Notes under the pieces: model-generated | Database searches by the model: none | What the model was told of the DNA's origin: nothing | The model's input: only the letters and a program-made list of their open reading frames with translations | Program-made: the position numbers and the translations under genes | Assembly: GCA_947034885.2 (NCBI GenBank) | Contig: OX344749.2 | Location: 25,249,501-25,313,500 of the forward strand | Length of the DNA: 64,000 nt | Source of the DNA: Thuidium tamariscinum | Taxonomy: Eukaryota > Streptophyta > Bryopsida > Hypnales > Thuidiaceae | Direction of reading: 5' to 3' | Shown here: positions 1 through 11,936 of the stretch, in pieces | Position numbering within the stretch: position 1 is the stretch's first letter | Layout: every line of letters begins with the position of its first letter

Positions 1-1388
1 AGTCCTTAAAATAATTATTTTAAGTATTTTATAAGAATTTTTTCAATCATGAATACATGAAAATCTTATTATCACACAATGTGATATTACAGAAAAGGAG
101 TAGCAATTTGCAATCACTTTTGTAATATCACTTTTTACAAAGAGTGATATTATAAAAATAATGTAGTTGTTGCAATGAAGGTGATATCAAAGAAGATCCA
201 CAAGAAGATATAATAAAAGTAGCAAATCCATTGGTTTTCTTGGCTTAATGCTTCTTTGTGCTTCTATGATTTAGTGCTTTTGTGAGATTTGAGCTTTCAT
301 GATATCAATTTTCTAATTTCTAATGATGATTGCATAGCATAGCAAGCACCAACCGCTAGTAGTTTTTAAAAAAATAGAAATTTATTGACAATTTCTATAG
401 GCATGGTGCCAATCAAAAAAATTTGGTGTAATTTTGCTCCAAATTGTTAGGAAAAAAAATTCTAATAGGTGTCAAAGTCTGGAATTTGGTTTGGCTTAGA
501 GTTTTTCAAAATGCTAGGTGAAAATAGCCATTTTAGCTAGTGGGAAAAAATACAATTCCACTCATGTTGATTAAAAGCAAGTACAAAAAATTACACTTTG
601 TAATCTATGCCATCATTGATACAAAGATAGGTATATTTAAATTAATAATAATAATTTGAAAAATGTACCCATTGGAAATCAAAAAATACATCAATATTTG
701 TATATCTTTTGTTTTCAACATGGATGGGAAATAAGGTTGAGGTTTGATGCCTTAGAAGGCTTTATTGCAGATGACATTTCATTTCATTCTTTGGTGGTAA
801 ACCAAAGAAAATAGGCTTTTCATTGAAAAAGGCAATATGTGAGGAAATTTGAATAGGATCGTATTTGAAAAGTGAGGTATTGTAATAGAGCTTCTTGTAA
901 TGAACATGGAAGGAGCCATATGCTCAATAAAATGATTGGAGTAGTAAAGGTAAAGTAGAAGACAACCACATGCTATAAGTCACCCAATTCTAACATGTAT
1001 TAGACTTGGCCCTCCCATAATTTAGATAAGGTTACCTATCCATTACTATAGCCTTAGCAACCTTTAATATTGTGACAATGTATCTTGAGAGGGGACACAT
1101 CAACATGTGCTTTGATACATGTCTATCTACACTTTACCAATTTAGTCCCAAGAAAACTTTGAAAAATCACACAAAACTCATTTTTTGTTGAAATGTCCTC
1201 ATTCTACTTGCAAATGACTTCTCTCAAACTTTTCAATCTTTGTAAATATATATGAATAGACAAATAGCTTCTCCAAAGTACCTTGATATTAAATTTAGGT
1301 GGTCTTAAGCTAATCTACCTTCTTTGAAGCTCAAGTACACAACTCCCATATTATATCATGGCCTTGATTATAATCACTTTCAATGCAT
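1..1388. other. AT-rich intergenic DNA
   Basis: No gene or RNA gene was recognised here. The sequence is AT-rich with stops in all frames and looks like old repeat-derived intergenic DNA. Confidence 0.6.
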
Positions 1389-1392
1389 TTTA

Positions 1393-2356
1393 GGGTGAAT
1401 GCAAGAAACACCTATACTATTTGTTGCATTTTACTACAACATTCATGATTTTTTCTAAAATACTTTAAAATTAGAAAATTAATTTGAAAAGAATTCTAAT
1501 GTCTTAGGGATGTTGAAGGCTCCCTTTGTAACACAAATTTTTTCATTCTAACACAAATTTCTGCATTTTACTTGTCGAATTTTGTGTTGAAACGTTGAAA
1601 CGTAGAATTTTGCAATACACCGAAAGGGAGAACTCAACAAAATCCATTCCATACCTTGTGTTGAGTGCAACGTAGTCTTTGTCAAGTAAAACACAAATTT
1701 GACAAGTTTAATGCAGTTTTTAGCATGAAAGGTGTAGTTTTCTTCTAGTGAGATGAAGGTTTTCAACAAAGGAAATTGATAGAAAAATTCTCTAAGTAGG
1801 AGAATTTAAAAAGCGCCAAACCTCAAAAAAATACATACCTTCATGTTTTAATTCGGGAAAAATAGTATAAATAAATAAATAAATACAAAAAATAAAAATT
1901 AGCCATTTGCAACAACTCTATGGAGATAGTCATTCACTAGAAAACCCACCAAAATAATATTTTATATGTTTCAAAATTCAAGTAGAAAGAAGCTTATTTT
2001 GTAGACTTCCACACCATATAAAAATAACTTTTTTTTAAAAATCCTTCATGTGGAGAGATGTAAGTCTACTAGAAGACCATCTCATCCAAATTTCATCTCA
2101 AAATCATTAAAAAAAGGTACTCCTTAGTACTAAAAACCTACAAATTGTCATTTGTGACATTTAATCACTAGCACTATTTTAGTATTAAAATATTTTTAAA
2201 AATTATGAAAAAATTATGTAAGGTATATGATAGTTATGAGTACCTTCTTTAAAAATCTTGAGTTGTTTTGAGCAAAAATACAAAACTTATGGCCAAAAAC
2301 CAAATCATCACTTAGATTGTGACGGAAAATAGTACAAGTGTTTCTTGCATTCACCC
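1393..2356 (+). mobile_element. Non-autonomous TIR transposon, family A copy 1
   Basis: The ends are inverted: the left reads GGGTGAATGCAAGAAACAC and the right is its reverse complement. The element is flanked by the direct repeat TTTA at 1389-1392 and 2357-2360, a 4-bp target duplication. A second copy with the same termini lies at 19493-20200, and the interiors align along most of their length (shared blocks around 'AGAAAAATTCTCTAA' and 'TCATTCACYA'). There is no coding capacity, so it is non-autonomous. About 230 bp of the interior is a foldback MITE that copy 2 lacks. The superfamily is not certain. A 4-bp duplication with GRG-type ends would fit Sola-like elements, but this is inference. 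Confidence 0.8.
1518..1750. mobile_element. Degenerate foldback MITE with CACTA-like end
   Basis: The right end is the reverse complement of CACTAGAAGAAAA, the same terminus as the MITE at 23893-24056. Internal arms at about 1563-1588 and 1690-1714 are inverted copies. The left end is eroded, so its coordinate is approximate. It sits inside the family A element and is missing from the other family A copy, which marks it as a later insertion. Confidence 0.55.
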
Positions 2357-2360
2357 TTTA

Positions 2361-3460
2361 ATCTAATCTCAAAGGATATAATTTGTTTTAGTGTAGGAAC
2401 TAGAAAATTCTTGTAGCCCTTTTAATAAAGAATCCAAATATATATATATATATATATATAATGAGTATTCTTTAAGGACAATAATAGCATTTAAAACCTA
2501 ATTATATGAATTTTCTTAATACATGTATCATGGGTCAAGCTACCCAACTTTTGGGGCTTTTTAATAAAAATTTAATTCTAATTGGGGGAAATTTTTATTA
2601 TAGATTTAAGAAAATTATGTATAGGTGTTCCAATTCTTCATATATATTGTGAGTATTTTCTTAAAATGTATACAATGCAACATTTTCTTCATATAATTTT
2701 CTTTAATTTGACCTTCACCTAGTTTTTTGGTCTTTTTCATTTGATATAATTTTAACAAAAGCCATCCTCTAAACCATTTTAATGCCAATGACCCTTGCAT
2801 ATAATACAAGAGTTGTGTACTTAAGATTTGAAGTACATGGTTCATGAACAATCAAGGCTCCAAATCAGTAGTACCTATTTAGGAATGAGTAACATATTTC
2901 TTGAAATATTTGTTGTTGTCATTGATAGGTAGGTAGCTCACTAGGACGGATTCTAGACCTCCAACCTTATATGATCCTAGACATGAAATGAAACGAAGCA
3001 TGCCAAGTATGGAAGGTTGTACCTCGTCGACCACCATGTAGCCCACTAGTCTTTCAATCCTAGGCTAATTTCTACTCATCGAACCTAGACCTTGAATACT
3101 CCAAGTCTCAAAACTGCTTGCTGCTGTAATGACCACCTTGGCAAAATTGTGGAACGAGATTGCTAGTCAATTCAGAACTGCAATTCTATCGATAGTGCTT
3201 GCTGCAAAGTTGTGGCTGAAACTGTATTTGAAGTTGATTGGGTATTCGAAGGGGTTAAAGTAAGTCTATAAATTTGATCACAGTGGTGCGGCTTCTCACC
3301 ATAAACTACTACGACGGAATGTCGAAAATGGACGAGTGGTACCTCAAAAGTAATGAGCATGCTCTGAAGGATAACAAAATTACAATTCAGGTCTTCGATT
3401 GAGCTTGCAATTGTCGAGCTTGGCCACACGTACAATCCAACAATTTCCACTCATATCTGC
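2361..3460. other. Intergenic DNA, with a TA microsatellite
   Basis: A (TA)n tract lies at about 2438-2460. The base composition becomes less AT-rich after about 2930. No gene was recognised; short minus-strand open frames at 2615-2851 and 3172-3450 lack any familiar motif. Confidence 0.5.
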
Positions 3461-3464
3461 TTAA

Positions 3465-3494
3465 CCCTTAAGTGCGTTTGCGTCCACTTTTTGG
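3465..3494 (+). repeat. piggyBac left terminal and subterminal repeat
   Basis: Terminal CCCTTAAGTGCG is followed at element positions 21-30 by CACTTTTTGG. The same 10-mer sits at exactly positions 21-30 of the separate TTAA element at 55527, which suggests a shared transposase-binding site. Confidence 0.75.
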
Positions 3495-4938
3495 ACGATG
3501 CATAGAGGGAACTGTTGATATCCCCCTCTTTGTCAGTTTTTTTCATCCACCGATTTTTGAGAGTATTGGGCTTGAGGTCATGTACACAGAATGCCAATGG
3601 TGCTAGAGTAGAACACCTTTTAGATTTTTAGACAAATTGGAAGGTGGAGAGGTATGCTGTAGCTTGCAAAATTTTAGTTGCCCAGATATGAAAACGAGGG
3701 CAGCCCGAGGAATTGCAACTTCGGAACCCTATCTCTGGGCAGAGGAGGTCAGTGCGTGTTCATGATGTCAGGTGGGGTCGGTCCTTGCACATAGATTCCA
3801 TGTGGACCTACGCTCCATAGAAGCCACGCAGACTCATCTACAGTGTAGTGCACATAAGAATTGAAGACTCATCGTACAGGGCCCACCCGCTCCCTCTTGT
3901 AGTGAAGAATATCTCCACTTTGTAAGAATTATAGCATAGTGGTTTCACGATAATTGTACACACTCTACAACTAAAAAATATCAGTCATGCCTACTGTCCC
4001 AATCATCACTAAAGCATCTTACACTGTAGAAAACTCTCGAAGCTCCAACACGATTACTTGCTCTTCTCTCATAGTCTACTACTCTACATTTTTGAAGTGC
4101 TTGTACAACTTCCAAGGACATGTTGGGCAATTATGTCACTGAGTTTTCTAAATGAATTACCTGCCACTTGTCACGAAATACAAGTACTGCTTTGGGAGCA
4201 CTCCTCCTCCCTGAGCTTCATAAGTAATTTTTGATTTGGTAAAACGGCTAATTTGGCGGCTTGCACATTGATTACTTTCACGTATGACACCTTGCTGAAC
4301 ACTCTTAGGATGATAATAAAAATCGAACGCTAATCTTACAACAAGCACTTCCATTTACCATCTCCTTCACTCATTTCACTTAGCACATATCACCGTATGA
4401 GCATTTCCGTGCTTTACTTTCTGACTTACTCCTGTTTTTTTCATTCTCATACTCTCCCGACAATCGTTTCTAGACCGTGTGTAGTACCTTCAGTTCCGAG
4501 AACCAGTAGAAGCGTCATGATTGCTTGACTTAGTTGGGTTCGAATTTTGTATGCTGGTTTTACGAATGCAGTAATTTTCGATCGAGGTGCACAGCGACAG
4601 TCCTGCCGATTGCTTCCTTCGTGCCTTGCTGCCGAAACTGCTCCACTTGTCTCCGTTCGTCGGAGAGCACTTCAGCACTTGGGATACCGAGAATAGTACC
4701 TGCACTTTGACGTCTGAAGAAGACTGACATCACTTGCAATTGTTCGTCTCCACCGTCTGCACTCGTTGTCGTCTGCTCCAGCGATAGGCGCGACACACTC
4801 GGCGTTCCCACTCCCGTGGAACTCTTCAAATCAAGTACGTTGTCGAACCTCTTGCTCTTCTTGATTCTTTGTTGTCTTGTCATGGTAGTTACTCTTCGTC
4901 AAACAGTTGCTTGTGTACTTCCATTGCCTTCAGTTCAT
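3495..4938. other. Left interior of the piggyBac element, no gene recognised
   Basis: Moderate GC content with scattered minus-strand open frames (4157-4354, 4490-4705, 4560-4883), none with a known motif. When the inserted LTR is ignored, the minus frame coming from 8827 meets a stop a few codons past the junction. I therefore see no support for a second element gene running across it. Confidence 0.5.
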
Positions 4939-5235
4939 GTCGTTGTGGGCGCTTCATTCCCACCCTTGGAATCAAGCGATTACAACCAGGCTCTAGTCCT
5001 AATGATTCTACTACCTATGGGTGTTTAAGCGTCAATCCATTGTGCCTTCCAAGCAATGGATCTTCTTTACTAACCTACATATCTTAATGTGTGTTTTGTT
5101 CCTACTCAGGCGTGGTTCCCTACTCCACTTGTTTTGTTCTCTTGTCCCACTTTTATGCGTTCTCCTACTTCAATCTAGGTAGTTGTTCTTCCTACTCTCA
5201 CTTGTTTTGTTCTCTTGTCCTACTTTTATGTCTTA

Positions 5236-5760
5236 TATTTGGTTTTAGTCTACTCTACGTATGGTATTTTCTACCCCATTTCTATGTCTTTGTATTGATT
5301 TTAGCCTACTCTACGTATTCATCTTTGCTTTGCTCTACTCTACATATTAGTCTAGGTTTTAATCTACTCTACGTATTTGTCTTGGTGTTGATCTATTCTA
5401 CGTATTGGTCTTGGTCCACTACAAGAGAATGGGGTCTTTTAAGTAGTGTCCTAGACATCATGTCTCTTAAGTAATGTCTTTTAATGCGTCTTTTAAGTAA
5501 AATTTTATTGAAAAGACAGTCTTTTCAATAAAATTTTATTTAAAAGACGCATTAAAAGACATTACTTAAGAGACATGATATCTAGGACACTACTTAAAAG
5601 ACCCTATTCTCTTGTAGTGTTGTTAATCTACTCCACGTATTTGTCTAAGCTTTATTCTACTCTAGGTATTTGTCTAAGTTTTAATCTACTCTACATATTT
5701 GTCTAGGTTTTATTCTACTCTACGTATTTGTCTTAGGCTTTATTCTACTCTATGTATTGC
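5236..5760 (+). repeat. Minisatellite of about 28-31 bp inside LTR 1
   Basis: Repeated units of the form CTACTCTACGTATTTGTCTA run on both sides of the MITE at 5417-5619, which splits the array. Related units with TTGTTCTCTTGTCCTAC occur just upstream from about 5120. Confidence 0.75.
5417..5619. mobile_element. CACTA-type foldback MITE (203 bp)
   Basis: An almost perfect palindrome starting CACTACAAGAGAAT and ending with its reverse complement. The arms are about 95 bp each around a short centre near 5515-5522. The CACTAC terminus suggests En/Spm (CACTA) mobilisation. Flanking trinucleotides GTC and TTG do not match, so the target duplication is not visible. It shares AAGTA.TGTCCTAGA-type arm sequence with the element at 57947-58157, so the two are one family. 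Confidence 0.8.
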
Positions 5761-6699
5761 ATTCCTTTTGGCTTGTTCCTTTTAACTCGTGATTGTTCCT
5801 TTGTTTCGTTCCTTGCTTGCTAATCATGGGTTCCTAATCGTGATTGGCTTGTGCCCTTCAATTCTAACTGCCTACTTATTCTAATCAATTGCACCAAAGA
5901 GAGAAGGAATGGGGTTTAAAGTTTAGGAACCCACCTCTAGCATGTGCGTGGCGGCCTCTCCTAATTCTGCCGCTCCCTACGCCATGTCCACTATAGCCAT
6001 CCTTTGGCTCCAATTGTACTCCGGTCCCACTTCCTTTACTAACCCCTTCCAGGTGGTTTTACAATTAGGCTTCTTCCTAAGCTATCCTATACTTTCACTA
6101 TTTCCTAAACTATTTCCTAAACTAATTTCTAACTCCTCTATTTCCTAAACTAGTTTCTAACCCCCTATTTTCCTAAACTAATTTTGGACCCAAGGACCCC
6201 CGGCCCTAAAGCCCCTGGACTCCAAGGACCCCCAAACCCAGAGCCTCCCCGGACCCCAGAGCTCCCCCGACCCCCTTGCTATCTGCGGACCGGCTACTGG
6301 CTAGCTGCGGACCCGGCTGCTGATTGGCCCGGTCGCGGTACCCGGCTGGCTGGCTGAGCGCTCCGGCTGGCTGCAGACCTTGGTTGGTTGGCTAGAGCTC
6401 CAACGCCGGGTGAAGTTTGGAAACAAACTTTGGTTTTTTGGTACTTAAATAGAACTAGGAGTTCCTCAAGCAAAACAAGTTAATGCGGCCTAAAGGGTTA
6501 ACCCAATGGTTTGTTGGATGCTAAACGTTGACTTAGTGTCAACCTTGTTGGATACTAAACGTTGATTCTAACTCAAGGAGAAGGTTGTTTGACACCCCGC
6601 TAAGACTTTGGGGGTTCAAAGCTTCGCCGCAAAGGGTGAGGGTGAAGAGTTTTGATACGTGGCTAAGACTTCTAGTTTCTAAAGATGTTGGGGGTTCAT

Positions 6700-6966
6700 A
6701 GCTTCGCCGTCCCCTATAGAACTAGATTAACCCCGTAAACAAGAGAAGAGGGAAAAGAGGGTGAGCACACAACTTCTTAAATACTAATAGTCAAAGCTTT
6801 GCCATCCCCTATGGGACTAGATTAACCCTGTGAACAAGAGAAGAGGGAGAAGAGGGTGGGCACACAACTTCTTAAATATTAATAGTCAAAGGTTCGCCGT
6901 CCTCTATGGGACTAGATTTACCCCGTAAACAAGAGAAGAGGGAGAAGAGAGTGAACACAAAGTGCA
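6700..6966 (+). repeat. 95-bp tandem repeat, about 2.8 units, in LTR 1
   Basis: Units begin at 6700, 6795 and 6890 with AGSTTYGCCRTCC followed by GGGACTAGATTAACCC and AACAAGAGAAGAGGG. Spacing is exactly 95 bp twice; the third unit is partial. Confidence 0.85.
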
Positions 6967-7278
6967 ACATACTTTCAAAGTCACCTCCCTAGTAACCCCT
7001 CGGTTCCTCCCAAGTTCTCTCCCACAACACCTTTCAATAGTTTCACAATACAAGAGTGGACCGATATCAAATTGCATAAGTTTTCACCAATTTAGGGGGG
7101 TCTCAAGTCCCCAAGTACAAACTACACTTACCAAGGGTGTAAAAACCCCAAAAGACCATCAAAGGCTCTTTTGGCATAACAAGCTAAAGGAATTCCGGCA
7201 TAACCCAGGCCCAATAGTCCTCCTCCCTTAAATGGGTAGGAGTGAGAAAGAGAGAGAATGGGAGGAGAATGCCGCCCC

Positions 7279-7286
7279 TTTTATAC
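7279..7286 (+). promoter_or_regulatory. Possible LTR TATA box
   Basis: TTTATAC lies about 2.34 kb from the start of LTR 1. The corresponding place in LTR 2, about 2.28 kb in, has TATATA. The matched position suggests a conserved LTR promoter, but there is no transcript evidence here. Confidence 0.35.
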
Positions 7287-8685
7287 TCAAAAGGGAGCAA
7301 CACCCCCCCTTAATCTACTAAAAAAATCTAAATGAGGGAATTTAGGAGGTCTATACATGTTTACCAATCCCAAATCCAATTATCCACCTAAAATCTACGT
7401 AATTTGAATTGAGTAATTCAAATCTTACCTAACCTTACAAGAACTTGCAAATCCACCTAATTTACCTTCCCCAAAATCTACAAGTTCCCACATGGAAGAA
7501 GTTCCCATGTGTTCCCACCTACTTAATTTGAAATTACTTACACCAAGTACTTGGAGCCACCTCCACTAACTTTTTGAGGTGGTACTTGCTCCCACATGTG
7601 CCCGGAGTTCCCCACGCGTTCCCTACACGTTCCCCACGGCCTTTGGGGCCCAAACTCTCCAAAAAGGCATTAAGGAGCCTTAAACCCCATTTTCTCCTCT
7701 ATATGCTGTCCCCAAAAGGCTAACTTTTGGAGTTTAGCTCCAAATGGCAAATGGATTGCGCCATTGGGTCCGGAAGGTCATAATTAGCCTATGAAGAATC
7801 CCTTACCCCTTACACTATGTCCCAAATCTCAAAGAATCTTAATGTAAGCTGGGGTCAAAGTTAGGATAAATTCCCAACTTTTGGAGTTTGGCAATTTTGG
7901 ACCCCAAACCTTCACCAAGCTCTTAAGTAGATAGAGAGGGGGTAGAAATAGACCCAAATTAGGCCTCAATCCAATATCGTATGGCCCCGATACGTCGGTC
8001 AACTACAGCTTCCGTCATTTAAATTGTCGGTTGTGGAGGAATGTTGCCGATTCGGGATCTTCCAACTATCGATTTGTCTTGAAACTTGAGGAAGTGCTTC
8101 GTTGGTGTGAGACCGCCTCGCCGGATTTTTAATGGGATTTTACCGCACTTTGGGATATTCTTTCGAATTCCCACCCAAAGTCCACCGCGGTTGGCTGTCT
8201 AGGAAAATATCCAAACAATGTTGGAAAATTTCCAAACTTTGGAGGGGACCACCCATGGGATCTTCCCACATGGATGCAGACCTGCATCCCCACTGCGTGC
8301 TCTTAGAATTAGGGAATTGCCCGATACCTGCACTTCAAGATTTGTATTCCGCCCGTATTCTCTTCGATGCTATGGGGAGTGGGGGATTCCTCCTAGATCC
8401 CCCCATGAGGACTTCCTAACCTAGCTAGGGCCTTTTTAGACTTTTTACCCTAATCCTGCACATCACTATCAATTTGACGTCTATTTAGCTAAGACAAGGC
8501 CCGTTTTGGATGCAAACTATCATAAACCCCATCTAATGACCAAATGGCATATTGGTACGTGTAATGCCAATACCGGTTTAAAACTCTTTTGTGGGTTTTA
8601 CGAGCCTAATTATGCCTTAGATTGTGTAGGAATTCGAAAAAAGAACCGGTGAGTCCTCGGTGACGAATCGGGGGCTCACAGTCGT

Positions 8686-9611
8686 GCACATGCTCTCTAT
8701 GAACCTTCGCATGTTGCCATGCACATGCACGTTTCATTCGACAGTACTTGGAGTTGTCGATCCGTATAGGTGCTCTGATCGGTGACTGCACAAGAAGCCT
8801 TCTCAATTCTTCCGCAATCATAGCCACACCTCACATTTTTTATTATGTCGAACATGAGCACATGAAGCTGATCTAATTCAAGTACTAATCTCATGTCGAT
8901 TTTCTTTTCCTACAGAATGTCAAGACTGCCTCATGGCAGCAATCACATGTCTGCTTCATGAACAAACCCCAGCTTTGGCTCCGATTCGTAACACTATCCG
9001 ATCGTGGTGCACATCCATTCAGGCGACCGAGAGACAGACTCGGCAAATTCTAGCTTTACTCAACAAATAGCAGTTGCTACGCAAGACTGTGAAGAAAGGA
9101 ATTAAGCGGAGGGACACACCCTGTGGCTTGCGCTTCCTCTTCAGGTATCACTCTGATAGAATTTTAAAATTGGAGAAAGAGAGTACTTGAAGGCCACGCA
9201 CAGGGGTTTTGGGAGGAAGAGAATCACGTGCTCCGATTTGTTCTCTCGCCTGACAACGGTGAACGAAACTGCATTTGCCGTACCTGCCTCTGTAACTCCT
9301 TGGCTTAGACGTTCACAGGTCTCACCTCTCCGTTGTCAACGTTCCGCACGACTACTACGATGAGTCGTTGTTGATGGCATGCCAGTCACGTGTAGTGCCT
9401 CCACTGCTCCTTCAACATCCCACTATCGATTTCGAAGTAGCAGCTCACTAGGATCTTCACTGAATTTGGAGTCGCAATCTATGGAAGGCAGTGGCTATAC
9501 TCAAAGACAAAAGGCAACTGTCAACGGCGGTAGCAGCGGTTATGAACAATGTTAGAGTGCACAAGCATAGAGTAGAGTTTTAGTGGCGCCTAGTATTCAT
9601 GACAGTCTTGA
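8686..9611. other. piggyBac interior between the two LTR insertions
   Basis: About 0.93 kb of original piggyBac sequence of moderate GC content. Short minus-strand frames at 8606-8827 (partly in the LTR) and 8697-8894 resemble nothing known to me. Likely 5' non-coding or promoter region of the transposase transcript. Confidence 0.45.
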
Positions 9612-11530
9612 GCATCTATGAGTGCTTCTAACTCCACCCTCGAGCTAAAAGTTTATCACATGGGTCTTGTGTCTAATTGAGTTTTCTCTCTAATTGGGTG
9701 TTCAAAGATAGCCTTCCAAGCAATGAACTCTTTTAGTCACGTCTTTAGGTGTTGTTAGTCTAAATTGAGTCTATGACTCTAACTATTCTATTCTAAAATT
9801 CAACTAAACTATCCTACCCTATTCTACTTTATCAAATGAAATTGTGCTCAAATCTAATTCCAAGCATTTGGTAAAACGAAACTTAGTAGCAAAACAATGA
9901 GAATAAAAATCAAATGAGATCGATTTACCTCTTCTGCATAAATCTCCATAGTCCCGTCGTCAAACATCGTCATGTGAAGATATTCCACCATGACCTCGCC
10001 ATCAAAATCATCCCGGCTCCCCATCTAATTTATAGTAATTCTCACGTTGTTGGTCAATTAAATCTATCCTGGTTGGAAAGAAACTAAAGGTTATGTAGCG
10101 ATAATTTAATTGCGTAATTCTTTATATTCCTGAATTCCCGATAATTAGAAAATATTGCAATTTAACTTAGTCTACTTATTTGGTTAGCAAATACTCTATA
10201 CTAAAGAATTCAATGGAAATCTAATGGTGGTGGTTTTTAGTGTTTCTTTAAGTTAATATTCAAAATTCAAGTTGATTTAATTATTTTGAATTGGAAATTG
10301 TCATCAAATCTTTTCAAATCTAATTAAATTTTGAATTTGCGTTAATTCTAGAGAAATTGGTTGGCAATTTGTTTGTTTCCCCTTTGGCTTATTAGAATAT
10401 TTTAATCAAAAAATCATCTTCAAATCTTTTCAAATCTAATTAATTTTTGAATTTGCGTTAATTCTAAAGAAATTGGTTGTCAATTTGTTTCTTCCCTTTT
10501 GGCTTATTAGACCTAATAAAACAAAACCAACAAAATCCAAGCCGTCTAAAAATCTAATTAATAACTAACTACCAAGGAATGTAGAACATTCCTAAATAAC
10601 AAGAATAAATTCAATAGTAGGATTCCTTTTAAATAGTTCTTTAATACCAAAGGTCAGTCTTACGGAATAAAGAACCTTATTCAATAGTAATATTCTTTCA
10701 ATATGAATATTTTAATCCTAAATCCTTCCTTAATTCTCCTAATTCCTTTCCTTCCTCCTCACTTTGCTTCCGAGATGTTTTGCAATTTTTGTAAGAGGAG
10801 TGGTAGCTATGGATTTTTTAGTTGGAAAGAGATGGACGAAGATTCTTTGATGTTGCAATTGTTTGATTTTTGGTGGAAAATTGAATTTAGGAGTTGTGAA
10901 TTTCTCTTGTGACTCTCCTTTGATTTGACCAAAATTTAAATAATTGTAACGAGAAATTTAGATGAGGACTCTCACTTGTTGTAGAATGTGAGTTTTTGGA
11001 CTCCAACCCCTGGATCGGCACCCAGACTCCCGACTCCCAGTTCGACACCTAGACCCTGGCTCCCAGTTTCGGCACCCAGCCCCAAGCCCTCAGTATCGGC
11101 ATCCAGACCCCAGGCCCTCAGTATCGGCACCCCGAGCCCCCTGCCACGTGGTCGGGCGTGATTGGCCGACGGGGGTAAGGGGGACGGGGGCGTGGTTACT
11201 ACTGAGCCACTGCTTAGCTACTGAGCTGCTGCTTGGCTAATTGAGCCGCTGCTGGCTGACTGAATTTTAATAACTAGTTGGGCCTCTGAATTGGACTAGT
11301 GGTTTATAATCGCATAAGATTGACCCTAAAGATGAATTAACTAATTGGTGCATGCAACGCGAGTATTGTTTTTATAGCAATGAATGGTGAAAATCCCAAG
11401 GTTTCAACCCCTTTCCTACCACGGTTTGGAATTGTGAATTATTGGAATTGGTTAGATGAGCTCTACCATGAGACTGGATTCACGTATGAAGTCTTTCGTT
11501 ATAGTACTTTAGGAACTATTAATCGCAAAA

Positions 11531-11650
11531 GGAGGTGCACATGACAGTGCTTAACCGAACTTTCACTTTGAGTTCCTTAAAGTTTCTTAGTATTTCAAGA
11601 TTTTGCCACCAAAGGAGGTACACATGACAGTGCTTAAACCGAACTTTGGT
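11531..11650 (+). repeat. 83-bp direct duplication in LTR 2
   Basis: GGAGGTGCACATGACAGTGC at 11531 recurs with one change at 11614, followed in both by TTAA.CCGAACTTT. It occupies roughly the same part of the LTR as the 95-bp array of LTR 1. Confidence 0.7.
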
Positions 11651-11869
11651 ACTCGATGCTTGAAATTTCCACGAAATGGTGATTGACAAGAATTTGAGGC
11701 CTAGCCTCTTGTACGCTCGAAAGGGTGAGAATTAATTGAAGGGGCCCTAAGCCTTCAAAGTTTCAACTTAAAACACAACAAAACTTGGCCAAGATCTTTG
11801 GTCCAAGAGGTGCTCCGACCATGTCGGTAGCACAGAAGAATAACAAAATGTCAGTGCGAGAAATAAGGG

Positions 11870-11936
11870 TACTGGCAACCTCGAGGGGGGTCCTTATATA
11901 CCCGTGGTTGGACCCCTCTCGGTAATTGCCAGTGAA
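11870..11936. promoter_or_regulatory. Inverted repeat enclosing a TATA box in LTR 2
   Basis: The arms at about 11870-11893 and 11913-11936 are imperfect inverted copies (ACTGGCAA and TTGCCAGT; GGGGTCC and GGACCCC). The loop carries TATATA at 11895-11900. It may be the LTR core promoter; the inverted repeat could bind a dimeric factor. Confidence 0.4.

Larger units (their letters stand above)
4944..8680 (+). mobile_element. Solo-LTR-like insertion 1 (3737 bp)
   Basis: Starts TGTGGGCGCTTC and ends GGGGGCTCACA, with the 5-bp direct repeat GTCGT at 4939-4943 and 8681-8685. TG...CA ends with a 5-bp duplication are typical of LTR-retrotransposon integration. No gag, pol or primer-binding site is visible inside, so a solo LTR of unusual length is the simplest reading. 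A diverged relative lies at 9617-13454 with matching ends and colinear blocks (for example CCTTCCAAGCAATG near the start and the TGCGCCATTG block). Contains a 28-31 bp minisatellite, a 95-bp tandem repeat and a CACTA-type MITE. It could instead be a non-autonomous element of unknown class. Confidence 0.78.

Noticed and set aside
4157..4883. Second piggyBac gene on the minus strand
   Set aside because: Frames do not join across the LTR insertion and contain no known motif.
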